A model generated the notes under the pieces. It saw only the letters and a list, made by a program, of their open reading frames with translations, searched no databases and was not told the origin of the DNA. The translations under genes were made by a program, and so were the position numbers. Shown piece after piece: positions 23,001 to 34,414 of a DNA stretch of 64,000 nt (the stretch's first letter is position 1; every line of letters starts with the position of its first letter). Location: contig OX155951.1 of the NCBI GenBank assembly GCA_944548615.1, positions 17,995,453-18,059,452 of the forward strand. The letters run 5' to 3'. The DNA comes from Micropterix aruncella. Taxonomy: Eukaryota; Arthropoda; Insecta; Lepidoptera; Micropterigidae.

Positions 23001-26000
23001 TGAACAGCTGCGATCCATCGACTTTTTTGTACATTGTTGGCACTATTTTTATATAATATTGAAACATCGTTGCACCTGGAAAATAAAAAGTGTAAATATA
23101 TTAATAGGGCAACGTCAGCGAAGTGCCCAACTCTATCTGTCAAACTTCGATCCCGTCTTTTGTGAGGTTAGGTTTCCTACGCGAAATTGTGCGTAAGAAC
23201 GTAAATAAGACTAGTAGATGTTATCTGTTTTATGATAATTCGCGCAGGATAATAGAAATCTAATTAAAATGCCCGTTCCCGGCGGAATGTACGCTAGCCA
23301 GGGGCCTAGTTGCTTCGACAAGATGAAGATGGGTTTCGTCATCGGCTTTTGTGTTGGAATGGCCAGCGGCGCCTTATTCGGAGGATTTAGTGCTTTGCGG
23401 TAATCTATTTTACGTAAATATTGTTGATTTGCTACGCGAGAAACCCAATTTAATTGGAAGAGAGCTGTAAGAATCCGTTTCTTTTAAATTTCTTCAAATA
23501 CCAGATAACCCTGAATTTTTTATTTATATCGTAAATCCAGTGTTTAAAGTTTGTAATAATTATTCCTTTGCAGGTACGGAGCGAGAGGCCGAGAACTGGT
23601 TCATGCCGTTGGAAAAACAATGCTTCAGGGAGGCGGAACATTTGGTACCTTTATGGCGATAGGGACCGGTGTGCGATGCTGAGATGCTGCATATTCATAG
23701 CGGTTTATGGCTCATGGAAAAATGGTCATTCTGTTTTCGGATATATAAGGAATAATAATTTTAAGTCATTAAGCATTTATTAATCATTTTATAGCTATTC
23801 TAGGATCAGTTATGTACGGCGTTTTGTTTTCTCAGTTGGAATAAAAGAAATATCAGTGAATTGTAGTTTTCTATGGAATTTTTTGGGCAGTTTTCCAAAT
23901 TCATATTTTATTTATTTTTATCAATATACGGTAATCCTTATTTCATAAAAATAAGAGCGTTTAATAGCTACATGGATAAATTCAGCTAAACTGAAGATCT
24001 TTAATTACATGAAAAAGTTAATTTAAAATCAAGCTCGACCTAAGCACAACAAATTGCATTGCAGTTGGCCCGTAGACTATGTAAATATATCAATATTGTT
24101 AGACAGTCGTTTTTATACGAAAAAAAAGGTAAAATTACGATCATAATGGATTATTTACCAAAAAATAAAATATATACAACATGAGTGCATACTCCTGCAA
24201 ATGATCTGATATTATATTTCTTTCTATTGTACGGTTAAAGTTGCCAAAAACTATGAATAACAATCATGTATATTAATTAATAAATTGACAAGCGTGCCCG
24301 CGAGCCAGTGCAAGGTGTGTCTAGCCAGCTTGGTCGACCTATAATATGTGACAGTATGTATGGGTAGTTTGAGAAAAAAATATTGTGAAATAAGAGGATA
24401 AACCTTCGGTTGTTATTCCTTTCGTATCGTCTAGAGGGCTGGTGCTGGCACTTTGTATGTTCGCTCCGAATGACAAATGGCGGATTGTATGCGTCGTGTT
24501 GAATGATGACGACGAATACGGCTGTACATCATGGATGTGCACGTGGTTCATCGAAAAGCTCTGTCCGGGTGCCACGTGGAAGCTGCCACCAACCTATCGT
24601 AAATAAATACAGTAGTTCACATTTTGTCGCAGTCGTTTATGGCATTCGTGTTTTTTATTCCTTTTAATATATTTTACTTGTTTAAAAATTGTACATTACC
24701 CTATTGACTTCCATGTAACCGTAAATTTGACAACCTTCTTGAAAGGCGGCTTTTAGTTTTTCCGCTGCAAACTCATGCTTGCACTGCTCGATATTATCGA
24801 GTGAACGAATTGCCCATCTCTTCACTTTATAAGCCTCTTTGACATCCTCGCAAGTATTGCAACAACTGTTTCAAAATAGATAATGGCGCATTGAATAAAA
24901 AAAAACTATTATATCCTCTACAAATAAAGGAGTGGTTACATACTGAGTGTCATTAGCGCCAGCACCATAACAACTACCGCATTTGACTTCATGCGTTTCG
25001 TTTGCTATAGGTTGTATTACCTAGGACAAAAATAGAAAACATCAAAAACTTTTTCTCTCTCTGTCTCTTTCTTTCTTTCTATTGAGGTTAGAGTGAATAC
25101 TGTTACTAAATGCACGATTATAAAAGATTAGCTGTGTTGCCCATCACTGATGCACCCCCCCCCCCTTCTCCAACCCCTCCATACGAATGCAAAGTTTCAT
25201 CAAAATCACATAAAAACTGGATTTTCTCAAGGAGTTGGAATTGTTGTGGGGGTGAGTTTGTTTAAAACAAAATTGTATACACCATGGAATTTTGATGGCG
25301 CACGAAATTTTAAGGGCTGATTCTACCCGTTACATAGATCCCAAAAATATATATATTTTTTTTATTCAACAAAACAAATAAAAAAAAAAAACAATAAAAT
25401 AACAAAGTATGGCACAAAAATAGTTTTGGATTATTTTGGGACTTTATTTTATCGAATAAAAAAAATCTAAAAATATTTTCATGATCTATTTAATGGGTAG
25501 AATCACTCCTTAAAATTTTGTGTGCAATTTAAATTCCAAATTCCATGGTGTTTAAACAGTATTTTTCCTTTTTTACCTCAAGAATACATGAGCTACCAAG
25601 TTTCATGGAGATTAAAAAAAATTTGAAGATTTGTATAAATAATATACAAATATACACACATCCGTGGAAATATACACACGTGAAAAATGCAAAGCAGAAA
25701 TGAGAAATTCAAGCATTTACTGATAATGTAATTAAATATTATGTGGAGCAGCCAGCAACCTCAAAGTAGAATGCTTTTATGACTACAGATACATATGTTT
25801 TGGCAATAACCGTGTTAACCCCTCAAGCCCCGATTGGCCGATATCGGCCAAAACACGATGCAGCGTGACGACCCCGTTTTAGTTTCATTTTAATTTAATT
25901 TATTTTATTTTATTATGTTTTATTATGTTAATATGTTTTATTTTAATTATGGATACAGTGGTTTGGCATTAATTAATGTTTTGGTGAGACAGTGTCATAA

Positions 26001-29000
26001 TTCAATTTTTTTACTAATTTTTACTAAAATTTTTTGGGACATCAACTTGTCAATCGGCTGAGGGGCCGAGGCCTGAAGGGTTAATAATAAATAAATATAG
26101 ACCAAACCGCCATGATTTACCGACCATGGTCAGGTCTATCATATTATTATTGCATTTCTACCTAGATAACCGAGTTATTTAAAGAGGTGAAACAGAGATT
26201 TGGCCGGCAGGCCTTGAGCGTCAACTTGCACTGCGTAAAGGTAAATAGTTAGGCCATTCCAGGTGATGGCATTTGGAATATCATGGTATTTGTTTGGTTT
26301 ATACTTGTGGTCTTTGGATATTTGATTCCGATAGAACTGTTAATTCTAAAATAAGGGCTATCTTTCAAGATAGAGTGCTCAGAAATTTTTATGCTAGTTT
26401 AAAAAAAATAAAAATAAATTAAAAAAAATTTTTTCAAAAAAAATATTATTTACCTATCATCTATTTTTCTACAATTTTTTATCAAAAGTTGCTTACTCGC
26501 TCGTATTGATTCACCCCTTCAGTTAATTAAAACTCACTCGTATATTTGGAGGGAGGGTTGTGCATCTTCAAGATTATATAAATAAATAAAATACAAACGC
26601 CCATCATTGTTATTACACTTCTGGGGGGTGAGCGGTGGATTCCGGACTAACGACCGGCTGTGGTAGGTTTAGGACAGCTGTCTTGCCACATGTGAGCGTC
26701 CACCTTACCACCCATTCACTCCCCCTTCGAAGCCAAATGACAACTGACACTGCTCAGAGACCGAATCGGCCTCCAGAATCTAGTAAATCCCGTAAATAGA
26801 AGCATTCTCAATTATTGAGAAGGGTTTTGGAGTGAAATGTTTTTTGCCTTTTGAGCCATTGCCTACAAACTGTAGTGTATTGTACTTGTATGATACAATT
26901 AGCTACCGTAAAACCCAAATGATACTATATAATAAATACAAACTGTCAAACTATATAATAAATACAAATTCATCGACGGTCGTCAAGCCCAGAGTATTAT
27001 TATTACACTTCTGGGAGGTGAGCAGTGGACTTTGGACTGTGCATGTTTCTTAACGTACCTTATCTTTAATTATCGGTGTCGTTGTGGCTATTTCTTCTTT
27101 TTTTGGCTCCTCTATTGGCTGGCCTTCTAACGATAGTCTTCTTTTATAGATATTGTGATCGATTTGTAAATGCTGCTCTCCCGATGTATCCATTGCATCT
27201 AGTGCTAAGTCTGAAAACGAATAGGCTTTAAGCTGTAGGAAGTGGAAGAATATCATTATGTTATATAAGGTTCATTCAGGAATTTTGAATTCAGAATTGG
27301 GGGGAGGGCTTTTGGAAACTCAAAGGATGTAACTTGAAATGTATAAAAATTGTATTCTATACTGCCCAAAATATAAAAATAAAGGAGCGATCTTCGCACA
27401 GCTGTCAATAATATATCAATAGTACTGGAGACTGCACTTACATCACGGGCCATGAGAACAGGAAAGTGTTGTCGTTTACATAGGGCGAACCCGTCACCCC
27501 AGGAGATATAATGATATGTGATTGTTCTTTCAGCCTGGAGAGAGCTAAGAGACTTGGGGTCGAATACAGTTCACCATCTAGCTAGCCAACTAGCTCGTTA
27601 GAGACCAACGTCTTACCGCGTGCCACTGGTTAGTTAACCAGCGGGCAGCCTTGCGCCTTGACTACCAGTTATGGCCGAATTTCTGGGGAAATGCTTCTGC
27701 ATTCCATGATGTATTTGTTTTGTAAATATAGGCCTTCAGAACCATTTACAGACTCAAAAGAGACACACACTGCGGACCACTTTTTACAAAATCCGGGATA
27801 TTGACAGCCTCATAATTTGCCTACCAGTGCCTAATTTATGCTGAGCGAAATGTTGAAAATATTGAGCTTCACTCCAGTCACCGTAGTCAATTTACCCATC
27901 ACAAGGACAAAATTATATTGCCGAACAAATTATAACGCTGACCAAATATCAGTGGTCATTTTTATACCAAAGCCTCAAAATGTTGAACTTGTTACCTCTT
28001 CTTTATTGTAGGAGAAGAAGCATCGTTTAAAAACTGTATAAAAAGAAATCTTGCCAAACATGCTTCTCATAAGTTAACAGATCTAGAGGACACTTCAAAT
28101 ATATTTGTCTAATATTACAATATTTTATTGTTTTTTAAAAATGTGTGTATCGGCTCTCCAGATTGATCATTATCATTTGATTATTATTATTGTTATTTTG
28201 ACACTGGATTACACTGGACTATTTTTATATTTAATGGCCATTTTTGATGATTATTTAATTATTTGAATGAAGTTTATTGTTGATTATTAAATTCATGTTT
28301 ATAACACAATATTCTTAAGACTGCACCGAAGTTGGATTTTTGTGTAGAAAATTGTGATCATAATTATTAATCTTTAATTATCACAATTTTTTATTGATTA
28401 GGTAACCATTAACCATTAATATTATTGGAATTTTAACTTGTAATATTTCAAAAATTAGATTGGTACCAATCTGAAAGTCTTATATTGAGATATTTTATTA
28501 TTTGAAACAGCAATATTTTAAGTTTTTCTGATGTATCACAATGCACAATATATGCATGTAAAAAATATGTATCTGATTGTATCTAATAATTCATGCATTA
28601 TAGGAACCTGTTCCACATTGTTGATTTTTTAAAGTCGTCTGACTATATTTGCCAATCTGATTCCGAATCAGCAATAATCTTTTTTTAGCCTCAATAAATA
28701 AGTGCGATATAGGCATTCAAAGAAGCGTCATACGCATAGATTTTGGTAGGTTGTTATTTTTTTAAAAAATAATATAGTTAAAAGTAGTTTTTTTTTAAAA
28801 ACAATCTCTAAAACTAAAGGATTTTTTTGTATGTAAACATTGCTTCTTTGCCCTGAAATATTGCGAGGTTTTTTTCTATCACATTTAGTATCACAATGAA
28901 CGAATCTAGTAGTATATTTTATTTTTTTTGAAAAAGGTCCCTATAATGCATATATTCCGATGTATGTAGATACATACATCGGAATACATAGATACATACA

Positions 29001-29483
29001 TACATCTCAAATGAGATAAATAAAATGATTATGATTATGTACGACTCTTGATCATCGGATATGGGTAACCCGGTGGGTTACCATGATGGTAAAAGCAGGG
29101 GCTTATCATCATCACATCTCTATTTGCTTAATGTCTCAGAAACAGGAAAGTACTCACAATCGCATGATATAGTCGGCACAATAATATCCAAATTAATTCG
29201 AAGCTTGGGCCCTCTAGATGTGTCAACGAATAGCTCCTCCGACACATCCGGGGACAAATATATTTGAATTTCGGACAGAAACAACAATATTGTGATTATT
29301 ATCCCAGCTAGAGTCACTGCAAAAGTTATGTTCGTCATAAAACATAATAAAAACAATAAACTACAATAAAACATTGGCGAAATACGTACATATTGCACCG
29401 GAAATCGTTTTAATTCTAACCTCCTCCTGAGGTTTAGAATAGGCGTCAAATTTCCGGAGCTTTTGCAAAATGTCGCCGCTCAT
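20054..29483 (-). CDS. ERGIC3: ERGIC3 (ERV46 homologue), ER-Golgi cargo receptor subunit
   Basis: This membrane protein cycles between ER and Golgi in COPII/COPI vesicles. Its yeast homologue Erv46 works with Erv41 in retrieving ER residents. Exons in transcript order: 29483-29390, 29316-29158, 27210-27059, 25020-24944, 24865-24700, 24593-24404, 23075-22874 and 20189-20054. They total 1176 nt, 391 residues plus stop, against about 383 in human, with all GT-AG junctions in phase. The order is a short cytosolic start (LRKFDAYSK), a first membrane span ([16 protein letters not shown], near residue 35), a luminal domain with CGSCYGA and CCNTCEDV cysteine motifs, [26 protein letters not shown] and TNQFSVTRH, then a second span ([11 protein letters not shown]) and a short Lys-containing cytosolic tail. 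Introns are stuffed with transposon fragments, and the intron between exons 6 and 7 contains ROMO1 in antisense. The 3' end converges on MTERF3. Confidence 0.95.
20376..20468 (-). repeat. Inverted tail fragment of the R2-type retrotransposon
   Basis: Blocks ATTATTGCACCTCCGGGGGG and GGACTCCAGACTAACGAC match the complement of the 5940-6060 tail and the copy at 26600-26700. It lies in ERGIC3 intron 7. Confidence 0.65.
20601..21607. mobile_element. TTAA MITE split by a mariner insertion
   Basis: The left piece is TTAA (20601-20604) plus CCCCTAAACTGCGGGTGG. The right piece ends CCAGCAGTTGATGGG, then TTAA (21604-21607). The ends are imperfect inverted repeats of the TTAA family seen elsewhere. The two halves total about 75 bp and flank the mariner copy at 20629-21562, so the MITE is older. 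Confidence 0.65.
20629..21562 (-). mobile_element. Internally deleted mariner element
   Basis: Terminal inverted repeats of at least 30 bp start CGAGGTGTGGCAATTAAATT at each end, and the site is TATA on both sides (TA duplication). The minus strand codes for the N-terminal part of a mariner transposase (about 20980-21345), with the HTH region ([20 protein letters not shown] and EWAKWF). It then jumps to a short C-terminal piece in a shifted frame corresponding to [18 protein letters not shown] sequence near 20885-20945. The central catalytic region is missing and the frame is broken, so it cannot be autonomous. It lies in ERGIC3 intron 7. Confidence 0.9.
21640..22085 (-). repeat. R2-type retrotransposon fragment, antisense copy
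   Basis: GATTATTTTCCTAGAGACCA and AAGATCTTTAAAGAGATGAA are the complement of the [15 protein letters not shown] coding part at 5830-5880. Further blocks (CCTCCAGAATCCAGT, TTGCCTTTTGAACCAT) match 26770-26860. It is decayed and lies in ERGIC3 intron 7. Confidence 0.7.
22194..22627. mobile_element. MITE with GCAAAACTACAT ends
   Basis: The left end AATTTCTGTGGCAATTAGGC is followed by AAAACTACAT. The right end is the complement (ATGTAGTTTTGCCTAAT, then GCCACAGATTT). Internal GGCAAAACTGCAT and GAGCAAAACTACAT words repeat the terminus. It is non-coding and lies in ERGIC3 intron 7. Confidence 0.75.
22626..22754. mobile_element. Short TTAA-flanked element
   Basis: TTAA then CCCCTTAACTGGGGTTGG, with a weak complement near GTCAACCGCAGTGGAGAGA, then TTAA (22751-22754). 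The termini match the local TTAA family only loosely. Confidence 0.4.
23269..23682 (+). CDS. Romo1: ROMO1 (reactive oxygen species modulator 1), nested gene
   Basis: This is a small protein of the inner mitochondrial membrane, tied to ROS production, cristae/OPA1 dynamics and TIM23-linked import. Exon 1 is 23269-23399 and exon 2 is 23574-23682. They join in phase (CG|G, Arg) across a GT-AG intron of 174 bp to give 79 residues, the same length as human. It shows [20 protein letters not shown] with Gly-rich transmembrane packing, [33 protein letters not shown] and the terminal Cys. An AATAAA at 23840-23845 is a good poly(A) signal. The gene lies entirely in the ERGIC3 intron between exons 6 and 7, on the opposite strand. 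It has its own intron, so it is not a processed copy. Confidence 0.96.
25052..25081. repeat. TC/TTTC-rich simple repeat
   Basis: Pyrimidine microsatellite of TCTC and TTTC units inside an ERGIC3 intron. Confidence 0.8.
25258..25570. mobile_element. Foldback element around CACCATGGAATTT and ATTCTACCC
   Basis: The arms are about 60-70 bp (left to about 25340, right from about 25480). The outer part is CACCATGGAATTT and the inner part AAATTTTAAGG, GATTCTACCC, ATAGATC. The centre is A/T with AGTATGGCACA and AATAGTTTTGGATTATTTTG. The same centre recurs at 51763-51915. It lies in an ERGIC3 intron. Confidence 0.7.
25815..26084. mobile_element. TTAA-flanked MITE in ERGIC3 intron
   Basis: TTAA (25815-25818), CCCCTCAAGCCCCGA ... 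TCGGCTGAGGGGCCGAGGCC, TGAAGGG, TTAA (26081-26084). Its left end also has the local palindrome TTGGCCGATATCGGCCAA. It belongs with 6793-7045 and 17960-18206. Confidence 0.8.
26112..27045 (-). repeat. Cluster of antisense R2-type retrotransposon fragments
   Basis: Three pieces share sequence with the 5519-6090 element and its tail: 26112-26345 (CGAGTTATTTAAAGAGGTGAAACAG region), 26600-26870 (GGACTAACGACCGGC, GACAGCTGTCTTGCCACA, CATTCACTCCCCCTTCGAAG) and 26985-27045 (TTACACTTCTGGGAGGTGAG). All are on the minus strand within one ERGIC3 intron. Confidence 0.7.
27480..27705. repeat. Dispersed repeat shared with 43790-44000
   Basis: It shares CGAACCCGTCACCCCAGG, GATATGTGAT.GTTCTTTCAG, CGTTAGAGACCAACG, CCAGCGGGCAGCC and CTACCAGTT in the same order as 43790-43985. 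No protein was seen. It lies in an ERGIC3 intron. Confidence 0.7.
28100..29060. other. AT-rich intron sequence of ERGIC3
   Basis: Long A/T tracts. A GATGTATGTA/TACATACATC inverted repeat and GATACATACA units lie near 28960-29005. No exon or element was recognised. Confidence 0.5.
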
Positions 29484-29699
29484 TTTTAAAAAAATGACAC
29501 GTTTATTATATTTGCCACTGTACCTACGTGGATACGTTTAGCGAGACCGGACGAACAAATAAAACAAATATACAAACGATTTGACGTAGCTTTAACTTGA
29601 CAACTCGCCCGAAACGCCGACTGCCATTTTCTTTAATATATTGCCCAATATTATTTGCTATAATGCGTTTAGCGACCAATGTTGCCATTGCTTCAAATA

Positions 29700-30680
29700 G
29701 TCGAGGAGCTAGTGATGGATTTCGGTACTGATTTTCCCAGTCACCAAACGTTGATAGGTTATTCAGTGACTAATTCTAAGTAGCGGACATGTATAAATGC
29801 TTTTGAAAATACAATTGTGCTGCACTTTTTTCAGCACTAATGAAAATCGTTTTACTGTCAAGTCGAATGCAATATTGATTAAAAAATAATAATCTGGCTG
29901 ATATGCAGGTAGGTATGGCAAACGTGTCTGGCACCTGAAAAACCTAACGAAATGGTGGCCCTTTCGTTTGCAGACCTGAAAATAATTGGTTGCAACGATA
30001 GCTTAGGATAACACAATCGCCAAAGCCTTGCCAGACTCGTTTATTGCGCGTCAGATCAGCGCGCATAGTCGGCGCGCAACGATCTACGCGCATGAAACAG
30101 TGCGCACTGCCACAAACTTCAGTAGATTCTGGCGAGGCTTTAGTTATTATGAACATCAGTCAGATGTTTTTTTTTCGTGAAATTATAGAATTAATTAACA
30201 TGTACAAACATTTCAAGACAGTGAAAATAAGAGCAATGAGTTTGTATTTTTGTCTAACTTCTAGATCCCGCTAGACACATTACGCGACTTCTTGAAGTAG
30301 CTAGACTACCCTCAAATGATAATCTGTGATAATATTAATTTGCAGTGTAACTTTTAATCGTGTAAAATTAAGGGCGACGTATCCAAAAATCACATTTTTT
30401 TCAGTTTTCGTAATTGTTGATATATTCAGGCTAGACTAGCTTAATTCAACTCTTTTTTTGTGAATTTAATGATCGACTCTACTGATCGGAAAGGATTTAT
30501 AACTGGGATAATAAGTACATTTCGATTGCACCTCCCGCCGACCCACGCATCGCATAATCCTTGCCAGGCTTGGAATTTCTTGATTAGCATCAAAAATAGA
30601 CCATACTTAACTGCTTTCACAAACTGGTAAAATATTTCCTAAAAATATTCACTACCTCTCTAACTAGATATATAATCCCC
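29700..30680 (+). repeat. Dispersed ~1-kb repeat, copy B
   Basis: The partner of 7385-8440, in the same orientation and with the same order of blocks. The core (about 30010-30145) runs from AAAGCCTTGCCAGACTCG to TTCTGGCGAGGCTTTAG and is GC-rich with GCGCGC words. It lies just upstream of the ERGIC3 first exon. Confidence 0.75.
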
Positions 30681-31129
30681 GCGTCAATCAAGAAGGCGTT
30701 CTAGATTTCTAAAGGCCTCCCTAGATAATTAAAACTGCTTGTCAAGCGCGTGAATTTTTCTAGCTTACAAGCAATTTGACCGTTTAGGACTAAGCTTGAT
30801 GTGCTTGACAGCAAACTACTTGCTAGACAATGTTGGATGAAAATGTATATTTTTGCAATGTTTCTTTTAAGAAACTCATTTGAGTGCGCTACGAAACGTC
30901 ATGGACAAAAACACTGCTGTTAGCGATCGTGGTTATACACTATTACTGATATTTTTATAAAAAGATGCTCCGACAGTATATACATGTCATCAAGTCGCAG
31001 AACTATAAAGACAAGAACAAAAAGAATATGGCACTCGCGAATAATGCTGACTAATTAAAAAATATATAAAAGTGATCTCATTAAAGAATGGCCTTCAAAG
31101 CCACAAAAATACACTTCAAAGCAGTAATG

Positions 31130-33800
31130 CACAATTATCATGATTGATTTTAATGCAAAAATCGGTGAAGGTTACATCCAAGATGTCGTCGGACAATGCG
31201 GTCTAGGAGTGCGAAATGACCGAGGAGACCGTCTAGTCTAGTTTCGCCAAGAAGAATCTCTCGTGGTTATGAATACCTTCTTCAAATTGCCACCTCGTCG
31301 TCTTTATACGTTGAAGTCCCCAGCTGATTTACCGATAACTACAGTGAGAAATCAAATAGAGATACCGCAATAATTTTAAATCCGTTGAATCGTACCCTGG
31401 AGCCGACATTGGTTCTGATCACAAAACTCTCATAGGAATATTTATTATCAAGTTAAAGAAGCTAATAGCGCTAAATTAAGAAGCTAGACCACCCAAGAAT
31501 AGATGTTACTACACTTGAGAACAAGGAGACATGGAGGAAAGTTCACCGTAGTCTTCATAATAAATTCCAGGTGTTAAAAGAACAGATAAAAGTACAGTTA
31601 CCAATTACATCTCCAGAGCAAGTGTGAAAGAATGTAAGGTGTCATTATAGATACGGCAAAGGAAACGCTTACGCCAGCCCCCCAAGCTGTCAAGTCGAAA
31701 GAATGGATGACGGAGGAAATCCTAGACCGTATGACCTAAAGAAGACTGGTCAAACACATACACTGTTTGCAATATAGAGATACCTACCTACACAAAGAGA
31801 TAGGGCGGAAATATATCAAGGCCAAAGATGATTGGATAAATGATAAATGCGTACAGGTAGAGTTATTGCAAGCCAAACACGATGCCTTCAGTAGATACAA
31901 AAAGATCAACGAGCTAATTGGGCAGAAGAAGAGACCAAACTGTACCACTCTCCTGGATAAAGACAACAACTATGCCATGAATATTGAAGATATACTGAGT
32001 ATATGGAAAGAGTACATCAATGAGCTGTTTCACGACCAGAGACGTGACAGAATAAACACAAGCAGACCATTAGATGGACCCACTGATCATAAAGGATGAA
32101 GTTTCCCATGCAATTAAGTCTGCGAAAAATGGAAAAGCGGCAGGTCCAGACGGAATACCAGTAAATATCCTAATATATTGGAGTACGGAAATATCGACGT
32201 ACTTGTGCACCTTTTAAATGCCGTGTACGATACTGGCGTCATTTCTTCAGAATGGCTCCACTCCACATTCACAACTTTATCAAAAATCAGTACCGCAAAT
32301 CGTTACAATGAATACCGTACCATTTCTTTGATAAGCCACGTCCTAAAAAGTCTTTCTAAAGGTTATTCATAAAAGGATATACCGGAAATGTGAATTAAAT
32401 ATATCAGAGACATAATTTGGGTTCCGGAATGGCTATGGTACACGAGAAGCACTATTTGCCTACTAAGTGCTGATGCAAAGATGCTGGGACATGGATCAAA
32501 CCACATACGTCTGTTTTATCGATTACGAAAAGGCATTTGATCGCGTAAAACACGACAAGCTTATCCAGATCTTGGAAAAAGTAGGTCTCGATTCAAAAGA
32601 CGTGTCAATAATAATAAAAACTTCTACTGGCAGCAGACAGCAAACGTACGTGAAGAACGCGAGCTCAAAGATGATGTGGAGATTTTAAGACGAGTGCGGC
32701 AGGGATGTACCTATGTATATTATCGCCTTTGCTGTTCAATTTATACGCTGAGGAGATCTTCTCAGAAGCCCTTGAACACGCAACTGAAGGGATCGTTGCT
32801 TCTCTTAGAACAAAATTGAAATCGAAGCGAATACGTCACAAGTCGTAAGGGCTCGGATATGGCCGCTAGATGTCGGCTACTCGACCCAAACGTTCGAAAA
32901 ATTCACCAGCCTTTACCTGCGCATAACTATTGGATTTAAATTAGTTTTTCGTTTTCATGTTGTTTTTTTTGTTCTAAATCCGAATAAAAATAAGATCTGT
33001 CAAACAGCCATTGTGTAAGAGTGTGTTTCTTTTCTGCTACAATTAAAGGAGTTGTGTGATAAACAACGTTTCATTGTTTCTTTTTGCTCGACCACTGATA
33101 ATCTCTAAAAATAACGCTAACCAAAGGCGTTTGTCGAAACGTACCCCTCTGCCTACATTCCTCGCACCCTCTTCCCGCAATGCCCTGTAACTCGAGAGTA
33201 AAGCTACTGTTTGGTATACTGTGACCATAGAGTGGAAGGCAGATGTCGCATCGAACAAGCTAAAGCTGCGTTTATCAAAATGAGCCACTTTTTCTCCAAC
33301 CGTAGTCTCAAATTCTCCACTAGATACCGCCTGGTGCGGTGTTACATACCTACTTTCAGTCCTCATATACGGAGTAAAAGCGTGAACACTAACCCAGACG
33401 TTGTTTAAAGGGTTATTGTGGTTTACAGGAGAATACCGAAAATATCTTGGATGGATAGAGTCAGAAATGAGACGGTGCTGCAAAGAATGCACAAAGGATT
33501 GGAATTACTGAAGACCTTAGAGTATAAATTGTATACTCTAAGCTGAAGACCATAAAGTGAAGGAAATTACAATACATGGGCCACATAAAGCGTGGTAACA
33601 GATACCACCTCCCATTAACCCTGCAAGGAAAGATAAAAGGCAGCCGAAGACCTGGCTAAAGAAGAACCCACTGGCTACAAAACCTCATTGAGTGGTTCAA
33701 CTCAAGCATCACCGAGTTGTTCCACGCCGCAACATCACGGGCCCAAGTGGCCATCATACCGCCGACCTCCGGTAGGAGATGGCACTTTAAGAAGAACAAG
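31130..33800 (+). pseudogene. LINE (APE-type) pseudogene, endonuclease to C-terminus
   Basis: This is one decayed non-LTR retrotransposon. In order: the endonuclease piece DFNAKIGEG (about 31140) and MNTFFKLPPRRLYT (about 31268); a linker ORF (31767-32096); AIKSAKNGKAAGPDGIP near 32110; reverse transcriptase with TYVCFIDYEKAFDRVKHDKL near 32500 (motif A Asp); LLFNLYAEEIF near 32740; IEQAKAAFIKMSHFFSNRSL near 33250; and C-terminal remnants (RYHLPLTLQGKIKGSRRPG and HWLQNLIEWFNSS) near 33600-33720. Several frameshifts and stops break it. The segment 32820-33200 does not fit the LINE and may be a later insertion. It is not functional. Confidence 0.85.
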
Positions 33801-33975
33801 CTTTTTAGATCCATTATAATTTTTTGTTTAATCTGCTCTGTTACTTACTGTTACAGGCTCTGTTACTTAAAGATTTTTTTGTAAATGTTCAGACAGATTT
33901 AGCCTCCTCTTAATAAATACCATTGCTTAGATCAGCGGTTTTGTACGTTTCTTCTTTGTTTGCTTGCATAGAACA
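33801..33975. other. Short gap between repeats
   Basis: No feature recognised. Confidence 0.4.
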
Positions 33976-34238
33976 ATTGAGGTCACCAGAACCAGAGTGG
34001 CCCAAGTGACATTTTGGTGTTTTTTTTTAGTTTAATACAAAATTCCATATAAAAAATCATTATTTACAATTCCAGAGTCGCCCAAAATTGATATCTTCAA
34101 GAAATCATCAAAATAAAAATTATATGCCATACTATTTAATTTTGCTATGTTCACTTAAGAATTCCCTTTAACTTTTTGGGCCCATATCCACAAATAATAA
34201 TTTTGCATTTGGGCCACTCTGGTTCTGGTGGCCTCAAT
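33976..34238. mobile_element. MITE with GGCCACCAGAACCAGAGTGG ends
   Basis: Terminal inverted repeats of about 30 bp, ATTGAGGTCACCAGAACCAG at the left and its near-exact complement at the right (one mismatch in 20). The 263-bp unit is non-coding. The superfamily is not determined because the target duplication is unclear. Confidence 0.85.
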
Positions 34239-34414
34239 GTTAAGTGCAAGTATAGCCATATCTGCTTAAAATACATTCTGCTATTTTAACTTCAGCACAC
34301 TCTGAATACGATTATGCACAACGATTATGTTTTGCGCAAGGTTTGAAGAGGCTGGATCACTCTGTGGTGACTAAAATGCAAATGATTGTCAATCATTGCC
34401 CGTATAACTACTAG

